A stretch of DNA of 40,023 nt from Bacteroidota bacterium (GCA_019136675.1 JAGVTV010000010.1:1-40023), one strand, 5' to 3'. Shown: positions 1-8,116, counted from the stretch's first letter. Notes: a model not told the origin generated them from the sequence alone. Numbers and translations: made by a program.

Positions 1-162
1 GAAACAGGAAAACCGGAAGTTGCTGAAGAACAACTTAACATCAGGGAACTTTCTCCAATTGATATATTCACTAAAAGGCTTGACGAAACCGATCTTTTGC
101 CAAAGGAAAAATCCCACCTGACGGAACTTTACAATAAATTACTGGAAGAGATTATGGAGTAA
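1..162 (+). CDS. Probable exonuclease SbcD, C-terminal end (partial)
   Basis: Frame 1 is open from the window edge to a TAA at 160-162, giving the last 53 residues of a protein that begins outside the window. The tail has a LSPIDIFTKRL segment followed by a charged helix ending in LLEEIME. This resembles the C-terminus of Bacteroidota SbcD, the metallophosphatase nuclease subunit of the SbcCD DNA repair complex, where an LSP-(I/V)-F helix binds the SbcC partner. The catalytic domain is not visible, so the identification rests on tail resemblance only. It lies 106 bases upstream of ppk1 on the same strand. An SbcC gene, if present, must be outside the window. Confidence 0.5.
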   Translation, partial: ETGKPEVAEEQLNIRELSPIDIFTKRLDETDLLPKEKSHLTELYNKLLEEIME

Positions 163-223
163 TGCCACCCGGAAATACTTGTACACGCCTGGATAAATCA
201 GTACCCAATAATTAGGTTAATGG

Positions 224-243
224 CAAAAATCATTGCATTTTTG
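224..243. repeat. Inverted repeat upstream of ppk1
   Basis: CAAAAAT (224-230) and ATTTTTG (237-243) form a perfect 7-base inverted repeat around a 6-base centre. The right arm overlaps CATTTTTG (236-243), one mismatch from the Bacteroidota -7 box TAnnTTTG, and lies 25 bases before the ppk1 start. It could be an operator over a weak promoter, or chance in AT-rich DNA. Confidence 0.35.
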
Positions 244-268
244 TTGCTTAAAATGATAGAAGATCCTG

Positions 269-2365
269 ATGGAAAAATCCATTCACAGGGATATAAGCTG
301 GTTGGCATTCAATTACAGGGTTTTGCAGGAAGTAAAAGACCCTTCTGTGCCGCTGCTCGAAAAACTGAAGTTTCTGGCCATATATTCATCAAATCTTGAT
401 GAATTTTTCCGTATTCGGGTAGCCAATCACCGCAATATAGCCAGGGCAGATAAGTCCACTCTCAAGACGATCGATTATTCGCCGGAGTCATTGATCAAAA
501 ACATCTTAAAGATTGTAAATGTCCATCAGAAAGAATATAGCCATCTGTTTGAAAATGAAATCCTGCCTGAGCTCAAAAAAAACGGAATTGAAGTAGTCTC
601 CTGGAAAAATCTGACCAAAGAGCAGATAGACTTTGTAGACAACTATTTTAATGATTATCTGCTTCCCTTTGTGCAGCCGGTGATTCTTGCAGGCAAAAAA
701 ATCAAGCCGTTTCTTAACAACGGTGCTCTTTATCTGGCATTGCACCTTAACGCCAAAGACACCAATAAGCTATCATCTGAATACGCCATAGTCAAAATCC
801 CCTCCGACCATCTGACACGTTTTGTGGAGTTGCCTTCAAGATCGGCCGGGACTCATCAGGTCCTTATGCTTGATGATGCGGTCAGACACAGTGTGAGGCT
901 CATATTTCCAGGCTACAATATCCTCGACTCCTACTCGATTAAACTGACGAGGGACGCAGAGCTTTATATCGATGACGAATATTCAGGTGACCTGGTCGAC
1001 AAGATCAAAAAAAGCCTGACCAAAAGAAGTGTAGGTGTTGCCTCCAGGATGGTTTATGACAGGACTATGCCCAAGCATCTCCTGCAATACCTTATGGATG
1101 TGTTTGATCTCAGTTCGCTGGACCTTTTGCCGGAAGGCAGATATCACAACAACTCGGATTTTTTCAGGTTTCCTCATTTCGGCCTTCAGCACCTTAAAGA
1201 CCCTGGCCTTGTGCCTGTCAGAATCGAGGACCTGGAAGAGGCAGATTCCATTTTTGAAAAAATAAGGACAAGGGACCAGTTTATACACCCACCCTATCAC
1301 AGCTATGAGTCCGTGATTAAATTTTTTGAAGATGCTGCCAACGACCCGAATGTAACCCACATCAAGATCATACAGTACCGGGTAGCCAAGGTATCCCGGA
1401 TTATGACAGCTATAAAAAATGCCGTGAGAAGTGGCAAGCAGGTGAGTACGTTTATTGAGGTAAAAGCAAGGTTTGACGAAGAGGCAAATCTGAAGTGGGG
1501 TGAAGAGCTGGAAAAGGCCGGAGTCAGTGTGTACTACAGTATGCCCGGATTTAAGGTACATTCAAAACTCGCCCTTGTCAGAAGGCTCGAAAACGGAAAA
1601 CCCAACCTGTATGCTTACCTCGGAACCGGAAATTTTCATGAAGATACCGCTAAGGTCTATGCCGACTTCGGGATTTTTACCAATGACAAACGTCTGACCT
1701 CCGAAGTGGCAAGGGTCTTTACCTTCCTTGAAACCAAACAACGTCCGGATCATCAGTTTGAATACCTTGGGGTGGGACTTTTTAACCTTAAGGAAAAATT
1801 CATCTCCCTTATCCGCAGGGAAATTGAGCATTCCAAAAAAGGAAGAAAGGCCAGGATGATCCTGAAAATGAACAGCCTCCAGGACGAGGAGATGATCCAA
1901 AACCTGTATGAAGCCAGTAAAGCGGGGGTAAAAGTAAAGCTTATAATTCGCGGCATCTGCTGCCTGGTGCCCGGGCAAAAAAACCTGAGCGAAAACATTG
2001 AGGTGATATCTATAGTAGATCGTTTCCTTGAACACAGCCGGGTTTTTATTTTCAGCAACAACGGCAACCAGGAAGTCTACCTTTCATCGGCTGACTGGAT
2101 GGTCAGAAACCTGCACTTCAGAGTGGAGACGGTATTTCCGGTCCTTGACCCCGATATTGCGTCCACTATCAGCACCTGCATAAACATCCAGCTTAATGAC
2201 AATGTCAAGGCCCGGGTGGTAGACCTCAAGTTGTCAAACAAATACAAAAAAACCAAAGACGATATAGCAGTCCGCAGCCAGGTGGAGACCTATTATTACA
2301 TCAAACGCAGGGAGGATGCCAGAATGCAGGCTGAAAAAAATACAGACCTTAATCCTGAGCCATGA
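269..2365 (+). CDS. ppk1: Polyphosphate kinase 1
   Basis: Makes long-chain polyphosphate reversibly from the gamma-phosphate of ATP. At 698 residues it has the usual PPK1 length and all four regions: N domain (opening RDISWLAFN and SSNLDEFFRIR), head domain, and two phospholipase-D-like C domains. The autophosphorylated histidine is H431 in FKVHSKLAL, and the second active-site histidine is H589 in RFLEHSRVFIF, followed by SSADWM. The residue matching E. coli His454 is Tyr (LYAYLGTGNF). The ATG at 269 starts the conserved N-terminus; no Shine-Dalgarno is seen. Its stop overlaps the purB start by four bases (ATGA), so translation is probably coupled. Confidence 0.97.
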   Translation: MEKSIHRDISWLAFNYRVLQEVKDPSVPLLEKLKFLAIYSSNLDEFFRIRVANHRNIARADKSTLKTIDYSPESLIKNILKIVNVHQKEYSHLFENEILPELKKNGIEVVSWKNLTKEQIDFVDNYFNDYLLPFVQPVILAGKKIKPFLNNGALYLALHLNAKDTNKLSSEYAIVKIPSDHLTRFVELPSRSAGTHQVLMLDDAVRHSVRLIFPGYNILDSYSIKLTRDAELYIDDEYSGDLVDKIKKSLTKRSVGVASRMVYDRTMPKHLLQYLMDVFDLSSLDLLPEGRYHNNSDFFRFPHFGLQHLKDPGLVPVRIEDLEEADSIFEKIRTRDQFIHPPYHSYESVIKFFEDAANDPNVTHIKIIQYRVAKVSRIMTAIKNAVRSGKQVSTFIEVKARFDEEANLKWGEELEKAGVSVYYSMPGFKVHSKLALVRRLENGKPNLYAYLGTGNFHEDTAKVYADFGIFTNDKRLTSEVARVFTFLETKQRPDHQFEYLGVGLFNLKEKFISLIRREIEHSKKGRKARMILKMNSLQDEEMIQNLYEASKAGVKVKLIIRGICCLVPGQKNLSENIEVISIVDRFLEHSRVFIFSNNGNQEVYLSSADWMVRNLHFRVETVFPVLDPDIASTISTCINIQLNDNVKARVVDLKLSNKYKKTKDDIAVRSQVETYYYIKRREDARMQAEKNTDLNPEP

Positions 2366-3693
2366 TCAGAGCAATTACCCCTTTGGACGGTCGCTACGAA
2401 GCCACAGTCAGCCCCCTTTCTGATTACTTTTCTGAATATGCCCTTATCAGATACCGGGTCATGGTGGAAGCAGAATACCTGAAGGCATTGGCCACCATAC
2501 CGCTGCCCCAACTGAAGGGATTACCTGAAAATACTTTCGAAATCCTTGACAGGCTGACAGCGGAATTTGACGAAAAATCAGCCCAAAGAATCAAGGAAAT
2601 AGAAAAAACCACCAATCATGACGTCAAGGCCGTGGAATATTACATCAAGGAATATCTTGACGACCATAATCTGGGGGATGTGCGTGAATTTGTCCACTTC
2701 GGACTTACCTCTCAGGACATCAACAATACTGCATTTCCGCTAATGATCAGGGATGCTTCCCAATCCGTATTGGCACCAGCCTTACATGCGGTCATGGAGG
2801 CTGTATCAGGCATGGCATCTGAATACCGGGGAATACCCATGCTTGCCCGGACCCACGGTCAGCCGGCCTCCCCTACTACCTGTGGCAAGGAAATCCTCGT
2901 TTTTTACGAAAGACTGGACCATGAACTCAGTGTATTGATGGGCCTGGACATCAAAATCAAGTTTGGTGGTGCTACAGGCAATTTTAACGCCCATAAAGTA
3001 TCGTATCCGGATATAAACTGGAATGAATTTGCTGATTCATTTGCCTCGCACCTCGGCATGCGGAGGTATACCCACACCACCCAGATCGCACATTACGACG
3101 ACCATGCGGCCATCTTCCACTCCTGGTCCAGAATCAATACTATACTAACTGATTTCTGTAGAGACATGTGGTCCTATATTTCCATGGAATATTTCAGGCA
3201 AAGAACCAAGCCGGGAGAAGTGGGTTCCTCCGCCATGCCACACAAGGTAAACCCCATTGACTTTGAAAACGCCGAAGGCAATCTGGCTGTAGCCAATGCC
3301 ATGTTTGGATTTCTGGCTTCCAAATTGCCAGTCTCAAGACTTCAGAGGGACCTCACTGATTCGACCGTGCTGAGAAATATCGGTGTCCCATACGGACATA
3401 CCCTGATTGCTCTACGGTCGATACTAAAGGGTATTTCCAAGCTCGTAATCAATCCTGAGGCGATGTACAGGGACCTGGACAACAATTGGGCCGTGGTCGC
3501 AGAAGCCATCCAAAATATCCTGAGAAGAGAAAAATTCCCACAGCCTTACGAGGCACTCAAGGAACTTACCAGAGGCAAAGCTGAGATCACGGAAGAGGAT
3601 ATCCGGGCATTTATTTCAGGCCTCGGTGTCCGCGAAGAAGTCAGGCGAGAAATGCTCGCCATCACACCCCACAATTATACGGGGTATTATTGA
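2362..3693 (+). CDS. purB: Adenylosuccinate lyase
   Basis: Cleaves SAICAR in de novo purine synthesis and adenylosuccinate to AMP plus fumarate. The 443-residue protein opens with ITPLDGRY, typical of PurB. It carries the superfamily signature GSSAMPHKVNP at about residues 287-297, which forms the flexible catalytic loop containing the active-site serine, and TSQDINN and ARTHGQPASPTT in the substrate site. Its ATG lies inside the ppk1 stop (ATGA), indicating one transcript. Pairing with ppk1 links two purine-nucleotide/phosphate functions, but a physiological reason is only inference. It converges on the lipoprotein gene 21 bases further on. Confidence 0.97.
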   Translation: MIRAITPLDGRYEATVSPLSDYFSEYALIRYRVMVEAEYLKALATIPLPQLKGLPENTFEILDRLTAEFDEKSAQRIKEIEKTTNHDVKAVEYYIKEYLDDHNLGDVREFVHFGLTSQDINNTAFPLMIRDASQSVLAPALHAVMEAVSGMASEYRGIPMLARTHGQPASPTTCGKEILVFYERLDHELSVLMGLDIKIKFGGATGNFNAHKVSYPDINWNEFADSFASHLGMRRYTHTTQIAHYDDHAAIFHSWSRINTILTDFCRDMWSYISMEYFRQRTKPGEVGSSAMPHKVNPIDFENAEGNLAVANAMFGFLASKLPVSRLQRDLTDSTVLRNIGVPYGHTLIALRSILKGISKLVINPEAMYRDLDNNWAVVAEAIQNILRREKFPQPYEALKELTRGKAEITEEDIRAFISGLGVREEVRREMLAITPHNYTGYY

Positions 3694-3714
3694 TGAATCA
3701 GTCTCCGAAGCGAG

Positions 3715-4476
3715 CTAGTGTTCCCTGGGACTGACCTTCCGGTTAAATTCGACGTGCCGAATCTCAGGATCTGCTTTGAGCATTTTCATAAAATCATAGG
3801 CAGACAGCCGGCTTGTATCCAGGTTTATCAGCCAATAATTCAGGTTGGCTGACAATTGTTGTTGAACAGATGCTCCCATGGAAGCGTACTTTGTAATCCA
3901 TTTGCGTACATCCACTCCTTCCGCAGGCTCAATGATGAGCTGGTTTTCGATTATTTTTTCGCCCTGCACCATGGTTGTCTCTCTCTGCTTATAGGTGTAA
4001 CGGGGCTCATATTTTCTGACTTCCAGCCAATTGTCTGATTTTCCGACTTTTTCCAGCAATTGCTGAAGGTCGAGCACATATGACGGCCTGTCCGTGCTGC
4101 CTGTCACTGTCCTGGACTGGTCTTTTTTTCTGTACATCATCCTGATAACAGGCATATCCGCACTTTCGATATCAAAACTGTCCTGAAACCCAAGGAAACC
4201 GGCCTTGTCAAATGCCTGTGTTAACGCCAGAAATTCATCTTGAGGCAAGCGTCGTGAAAAAAGTCCAAATTTTTCCACATTTACCAGGCCCTCATAGACC
4301 GCATAACGATTTTTATACACCCTGACATTGTACACAGAACAATAGCCTGTACATCCTCCTTTTTCAAGGCTTAGGACTACATGGTCCCTTTTAAATTTTG
4401 TCACGTCTTTTGACGAACTGCATGACAGCCACACAGCTAGTATGATAAAGGCAAAATATCTGACTCTTGATTGCAT
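3715..4476 (-). CDS. DUF6438 lipoprotein with subtilase-propeptide-like C-terminal domain
   Basis: A 253-residue exported protein. A hydrophobic signal peptide ends in the lipobox WLSC, giving a lipidated Cys19. Residues about 30-145 match the DUF6438 family (unknown function): a beta-rich domain with the conserved pair in GGCTGYCSVYNV (C42, C46). Residues about 172-253 form a second domain: a start like ENQLIIEP, a KWITKYA helix, a central YWLINL strand, a helix, then ADPEIRHVEFNRK. That pattern looks like the I9 or fervidolysin-type propeptide that precedes subtilisin-like proteases, but no protease domain follows. It could act as a protease inhibitor or a protein-binding module. The gene is probably monocistronic. 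Confidence 0.75.
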   Translation of the reverse strand: MQSRVRYFAFIILAVWLSCSSSKDVTKFKRDHVVLSLEKGGCTGYCSVYNVRVYKNRYAVYEGLVNVEKFGLFSRRLPQDEFLALTQAFDKAGFLGFQDSFDIESADMPVIRMMYRKKDQSRTVTGSTDRPSYVLDLQQLLEKVGKSDNWLEVRKYEPRYTYKQRETTMVQGEKIIENQLIIEPAEGVDVRKWITKYASMGASVQQQLSANLNYWLINLDTSRLSAYDFMKMLKADPEIRHVEFNRKVSPREH

Positions 4477-4637
4477 GAAATCCTTTTGTTAATTACTTAT
4501 TAAATACCAATTACCATTCTGCATCCAAAATTATGCCATGAAAAGATTTTAACAAATACCGTCAAAGTAAAAGAACATGAAGACCAAATCCAATTAATTC
4601 CTTTCAGGTTGATCGTATCAATCTTTCTTAATAGTAA

Positions 4638-4658
4638 AATTATTACCTGGGAATAATT
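4638..4658 (-). terminator. Possible terminator after the CBS/133-residue gene pair
   Basis: AATTATT (4638-4644) and AATAATT (4652-4658) are perfect inverted arms around ACCTGGG. On the minus strand the hairpin lies 9 bases after the stop of the 133-residue gene and is followed by TTTTAC. The stem is AT-only and the U-tract short, so it would be weak. Confidence 0.3.
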
Positions 4659-4667
4659 CACAAATAA

Positions 4668-5069
4668 TCAGTCCGCATCAAAGTCAGTTATATCAATAGG
4701 CTCAATTTCATAATCGACAGTAGATCTTTGACCTTTTCCATTTTGTTTGCCAAGAGTCCAATGGTCGGTAGCTGTAGTCTGTAGCCACAGGTCAGAAGAT
4801 TTGCGGAATACCTGAATATTTAGTTTGTATTTTTCTTTCATAAGTTTTTCCAGGTCAGCGACTGTCATCTCTTCGTCAAATTCTACAATTGTATCGTGCA
4901 ATGATGGGTTGAGAGTGCTAATAAGTGTGTTATGACTAAGCTGATCTTCTTTTCTGGAACCCTCCCCATCGGCATGGCTGTGGGTATAAAACTCCAGTTT
5001 CAGATATGGAAATGCTGTATTAAACACATTGAAAATATGCTGTACTGTGGTGGATTTTGTGATTTTCAT
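4668..5069 (-). CDS. Conserved hypothetical protein (133 residues)
   Basis: I cannot give a function. I recognise the type as a small cytoplasmic protein found in Bacteroidota, opening MKITKSTTVQHIFNVFN and containing a late block with DLWLQTTATDHWTL (about residues 93-106), which looks like the most conserved part. There is no signal peptide or membrane segment; the end is acidic (DITDFDAD). A central EMTVADLEKLMKEKY stretch predicts a helix. It starts 40 bases after the CBS-domain gene on the same strand, so the two are probably one operon and may work together. Confidence 0.7.
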   Translation of the reverse strand: MKITKSTTVQHIFNVFNTAFPYLKLEFYTHSHADGEGSRKEDQLSHNTLISTLNPSLHDTIVEFDEEMTVADLEKLMKEKYKLNIQVFRKSSDLWLQTTATDHWTLGKQNGKGQRSTVDYEIEPIDITDFDAD

Positions 5070-5109
5070 CTGATAAATTTTGAAAGTGTAATCACAACCT
5101 GCATGTGAG

Positions 5110-5568
5110 TCAAGTGTGAAGCATAGGTGTCTCCGTGTACGCCAGAATCATGAGGTCGTATGTTGTAATAATCCCAATCAGGAAATCGTTATCATCTACA
5201 ACCGGGAGTGCCCTAAAATAATTTTCCCTGAAAACCTGAACACATTTTCGGATAAAATCATCCGGGCCAACTTTTATTACGTTAGTCTCCATCACATCCT
5301 TTGCAAGATTACTGGTAAGCAAAAATGTATTTTTACGCAGACTGGCCGGAAGGTTGAGTTTTGTACCCCAATCCATCATCAGCAGAATATCTGATTTGGA
5401 AATTATGCCTTTAAACTTCATGTCATCATCCACTACCAGTATATGATGGATATTTTCACGGTCAAAAATGTTATTGACATCTTTAACTATGTCATCCTCT
5501 TTTACCGTAATCAAGTCAGTACTCATAACTTCCTTAACCTTAAGGCTCAGCAAATCCAGCGTATTCAT
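5110..5568 (-). CDS. CBS-domain pair protein
   Basis: A 152-residue soluble protein made almost entirely of two CBS repeats (about residues 8-66 and 87-148). The repeats show the pattern VMSTDLITVKEDD..HHILVVDDD..GIISKSDIL and VMETNVIKVGPDD..LPVVDDNDFLIGIITTYDL. CBS pairs (Bateman modules) bind adenosyl ligands such as AMP, ATP or S-adenosylmethionine and usually regulate a partner. There is no attached enzymatic domain, so it is probably a stand-alone sensor. The natural partner candidate is the 133-residue protein encoded 40 bases downstream. A TAnnTTTG -7 box lies about 60 bases before the start. Confidence 0.9.
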   Translation of the reverse strand: MNTLDLLSLKVKEVMSTDLITVKEDDIVKDVNNIFDRENIHHILVVDDDMKFKGIISKSDILLMMDWGTKLNLPASLRKNTFLLTSNLAKDVMETNVIKVGPDDFIRKCVQVFRENYFRALPVVDDNDFLIGIITTYDLMILAYTETPMLHT

Positions 5569-5627
5569 GGTTAATATTTTTTTGTGAATATTTTAAATGA
5601 ATATATTACCAATGTCTTTCGGTCTTA

Positions 5628-5635
5628 CAAATGTA
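5628..5635 (-). promoter_or_regulatory. Bacteroidota -7 box for the CBS operon
   Basis: On the minus strand this reads TACATTTG followed by T, an exact TAnnTTTG match, 59 bases before the CBS ATG. No convincing -33 TTTG is seen at 17-23 bases. Confidence 0.5.
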
Positions 5636-5766
5636 CAGAATACATCCCCCCTACAGGATGACCATGATCATTGCAGGTATTGATAAACATCAAATAAATA
5701 GGGATAAAGTCAAAAAATGGTTCGATTTTTGGAATAATTATTATCGCCATATGTAAATTAAGTATT

Positions 5767-6249
5767 ATGAAGGTGATTCCTGTAGGTTTTAGCTATAAAG
5801 TTTATACTTCATCTGACGAAATGGATGCCGCAGACAGGGAACTGGTTGACACTGCCATCAGCCAGCTGGACCATGCCTATGCTCCATATTCCAATTTTCA
5901 TGTTGGAGCTGCTGCACGGTTGCAAAATGGTGAGATTTTCATCGGGAGCAATCAGGAAAATGCCTCCTATCCCCTCTGTATGTGCGGTGAGCGTGTAGCC
6001 CTCTATAATGCTGCGGCCCACCGGCCAGACATCCCCGTTACAGCTGTCGCCATAGTAATCAAAAACAAAAAAATGCCAATATCAGGTCCTGTATCTCCGT
6101 GCGGAGCCTGCCGTCAGGTAATCTCTGAATACGAAAACAAACACCATCACAAAATCAGGATCCTCCTTAAATCCGACCCCTCAGAGATTTATGAAGTGGA
6201 CTCCATAGCTGATCTTTTACCGTTGGGCTTTAACGGATCTTTTCTCTGA
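5767..6249 (+). CDS. cdd: Cytidine deaminase
   Basis: Deaminates cytidine and deoxycytidine to uridine forms in pyrimidine salvage. The 160-residue length fits the small homotetrameric class. Zinc and catalytic residues are in CMCGERVALY (zinc ligand C73, proton-shuttle E75) and PCGACRQV (zinc ligands C112 and C115). NQENASYP binds the ribose. The usual catalytic triplet C-A-E is C-G-E here, a mild deviation that should not abolish activity. The last 20 bases overlap the end of kdsB on the other strand. Confidence 0.95.
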   Translation: MKVIPVGFSYKVYTSSDEMDAADRELVDTAISQLDHAYAPYSNFHVGAAARLQNGEIFIGSNQENASYPLCMCGERVALYNAAAHRPDIPVTAVAIVIKNKKMPISGPVSPCGACRQVISEYENKHHHKIRILLKSDPSEIYEVDSIADLLPLGFNGSFL

Positions 6250-6985
6250 GCACTATTTGCCTGACTTTCTCCAGGTCTTCTATAGTATCTACGCCGATTG
6301 AATCAAAAAAAGTTTCAAAACAATGTACTGTAAATCCGTTTTCCAGCCACCTAAGTTGCTCGAGTGATTCTGCAGATTCCAGTAAAGATGGCTTAAGTGT
6401 CGACACATTCTGCAGGACATCACGCCTAAAACCATACATACCCACATGCCTGAAATACTGTGAATGTTCAAGCCACTGTCTGTAAGGAAGCTCCCTGAAT
6501 GCTGGTAATGCCTGTCTTGAAAAATAGAGTCCCTTATCGGCTATATCCCGCACTACCTTGACTACGTTGTAATTAAACAGATCCTCAGCCTTCTCAATTC
6601 TGCGGCAAAGAGTACCTATTGTCACCCCACCTTCCTGCATTTTTGTAATCAGTTGATCTATCTGACGTGGGTCGATAAGAGGTTCATCGCCCTGGAGGTT
6701 TATGATGATTTCAGCATCGGTCATCCTGGCGGCTTCGGCAATCCTGTCGGTACCGGAGAGGTGGTCAGGTGAGGTCAAAACAACACTGCCACCGAATTTG
6801 AGCACTTCTTCCTTTATCAGCTCATGGTCTGTGGCCACAATCACTTCATCTGCCAGAACTGATCTGTTTGCCCTATCCAACACCCTGACTATGAGACTTT
6901 TACCACAAATATCAGCCAATGCTTTTTGCGGCAATCTGCTAGAATTAAGCCTGGAAGGAATTATGACAGCTGTTTTTTTTAACAT
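6230..6985 (-). CDS. kdsB: 3-deoxy-manno-octulosonate cytidylyltransferase
   Basis: Activates Kdo as CMP-Kdo for addition to lipid A, an essential step of LPS inner-core synthesis in the cytoplasm. The 251-residue protein has the nucleotide-binding N-terminus IIPSRLNSSRLPQKAL (about residues 8-23), the conserved SGTDRIAEA, and LQGDEPLID, whose aspartate helps bind the catalytic magnesium. The ATG at 6985 gives the standard KdsB N-terminus. It fits with the lpx genes at 28784-32038, but here it is a single gene, divergent from the LysM gene and tail to tail with cdd. Confidence 0.96.
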   Translation of the reverse strand: MLKKTAVIIPSRLNSSRLPQKALADICGKSLIVRVLDRANRSVLADEVIVATDHELIKEEVLKFGGSVVLTSPDHLSGTDRIAEAARMTDAEIIINLQGDEPLIDPRQIDQLITKMQEGGVTIGTLCRRIEKAEDLFNYNVVKVVRDIADKGLYFSRQALPAFRELPYRQWLEHSQYFRHVGMYGFRRDVLQNVSTLKPSLLESAESLEQLRWLENGFTVHCFETFFDSIGVDTIEDLEKVRQIVLREKIR

Positions 6986-6990
6986 TTTTT

Positions 6991-7004
6991 GTAAAATATT
7001 TTAC
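6991..7004. repeat. 14-base perfect palindrome in the kdsB/LysM divergent region
   Basis: GTAAAATATTTTAC is perfectly self-complementary and starts 6 bases upstream of the kdsB ATG. Position and symmetry suit an operator, but the DNA is AT-rich. Confidence 0.45.
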
Positions 7005-7006
7005 AC

Positions 7007-7024
7007 ATTATGAAAATTCATAAT
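7007..7024. repeat. 18-base inverted repeat in the kdsB/LysM divergent region
   Basis: ATTATGAA and TTCATAAT are perfect inverted arms around AA. The repeat sits next to the 14-base palindrome and touches the -7 box of the LysM gene at 7024, so a protein bound here could affect both promoters. Confidence 0.45.
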
Positions 7025-7031
7025 ATATTTG
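7024..7031 (+). promoter_or_regulatory. -7 box for the LysM gene
   Basis: TATATTTG followed by C, an exact TAnnTTTG match ending 22 bases before the ATG at 7054. No clear -33 box; that position holds the inverted repeat at 7007-7024. Confidence 0.5.
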
Positions 7032-7053
7032 CTTTGTTTTTTATCTCAAACCG

Positions 7054-7971
7054 ATGCCCGATTATAAAACCCTGTTGACCGTATCCCTGCTCAAAATTGC
7101 ACTTACCGGCCTATCTTTGGTATTATTTTCCGGCACAGTGTTTACTCAATCGACCAACAACCGTTTTTTTTCTTCAGGATCTGAGATCGTCGCCGACGTT
7201 CTCCCTGGGAATGATATTTATGTCAGTCACCCGTGTGACAAAGGTATTACTATTTACAATCTTGCCGAAATTTTTCAGGTAAATGCAGCATCCGTATTGG
7301 CCCTGAACAAGCTAAGTGTCTCAAACCCGTTAAATAGCAGCAGGATTGTAAAGATACCTTTACAAAAAAAACTTATTCGGCATACCAGGGGCAAAAACAC
7401 CCCGGGTGTAAATCCGGTACCTGTCTACTATATTGCCAAAAAAGGTGAATCCCTGTACAGAATTGCCAAAACCTATTTTGAAGGTGATTTGGAAAATATA
7501 AAAAGCATCAACAACAAAAAGGACAACGGAATACGGGAAGGCGAAAAATTGTTGGTGGGCTGGTACCTGACAAAGATACCGCAGGCGAAGGAAAACAGAT
7601 CTTTTCCTTCGGCAGGAGAAAAAGCAGACAAACAGCTGAATCAGGACGGAAACGTCGGAACCACCGAATCCAAAAATGTCTCTGATGAACCCTCTGTTAT
7701 AAAATACTATATTTCGGATGTAATAGGCCTCTGGGACAAAAACAGAAACACATCATCCAGTTTTTTTGTCCTGCACAATGAAGCCAGAATCGGATCGACC
7801 ATAGATGTATATAATCCAATGCTCAGACGTCATGTCAAAGCCAAGGTGATCGGCCGTGTACCTGCATCCTTGTACTCAGAGGAAATACAAATTATCCTCA
7901 GTGGGGCTACAGCAAGAGAACTTGGTATCCTGGATAGCCGGTTTAAGGTAAATATCAAGTTTGAAAAATAA
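7054..7971 (+). CDS. Exported LysM-domain protein with C-terminal barrel-like domain
   Basis: A 305-residue envelope protein. An N-terminal hydrophobic segment (about residues 9-31) ends near TVFTQS, typical of a cleaved signal peptide. Two LysM repeats follow, at about 47-97 (ITIYNLAEIFQVNAASVLALN) shortened at its ends, and 125-170 (YYIAKKGESLYRIAKTYF); LysM motifs bind peptidoglycan N-acetylglucosamine. After a polar linker, residues about 213-303 contain IGSTIDVYNP and KAKVIGRVP, resembling the RlpA-like double-psi barrel that follows LysM repeats in other Bacteroidota proteins. No catalytic motif is evident. Probably a cell-wall-binding protein facing the periplasm. Confidence 0.8.
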   Translation: MPDYKTLLTVSLLKIALTGLSLVLFSGTVFTQSTNNRFFSSGSEIVADVLPGNDIYVSHPCDKGITIYNLAEIFQVNAASVLALNKLSVSNPLNSSRIVKIPLQKKLIRHTRGKNTPGVNPVPVYYIAKKGESLYRIAKTYFEGDLENIKSINNKKDNGIREGEKLLVGWYLTKIPQAKENRSFPSAGEKADKQLNQDGNVGTTESKNVSDEPSVIKYYISDVIGLWDKNRNTSSSFFVLHNEARIGSTIDVYNPMLRRHVKAKVIGRVPASLYSEEIQIILSGATARELGILDSRFKVNIKFEK

Positions 7972-8116
7972 CACAATCTGACCGCTTTGTCGCAACAATT
8001 TTGAGTTTAGGGGGTTAGCCGGACGACGGTTTATAACTTAAGTGCACTTGTTTGCGGTGTTTATGCAAGTTAAAGCCGCAAATTTGTATTTTTACGGCCA
8101 CAAACTCAAAGTGCTG

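Noticed and set aside
983..2067. Minus-strand ORFs inside ppk1
   Set aside because: They are mirror ORFs of a strongly conserved gene, without family motifs or upstream signals.
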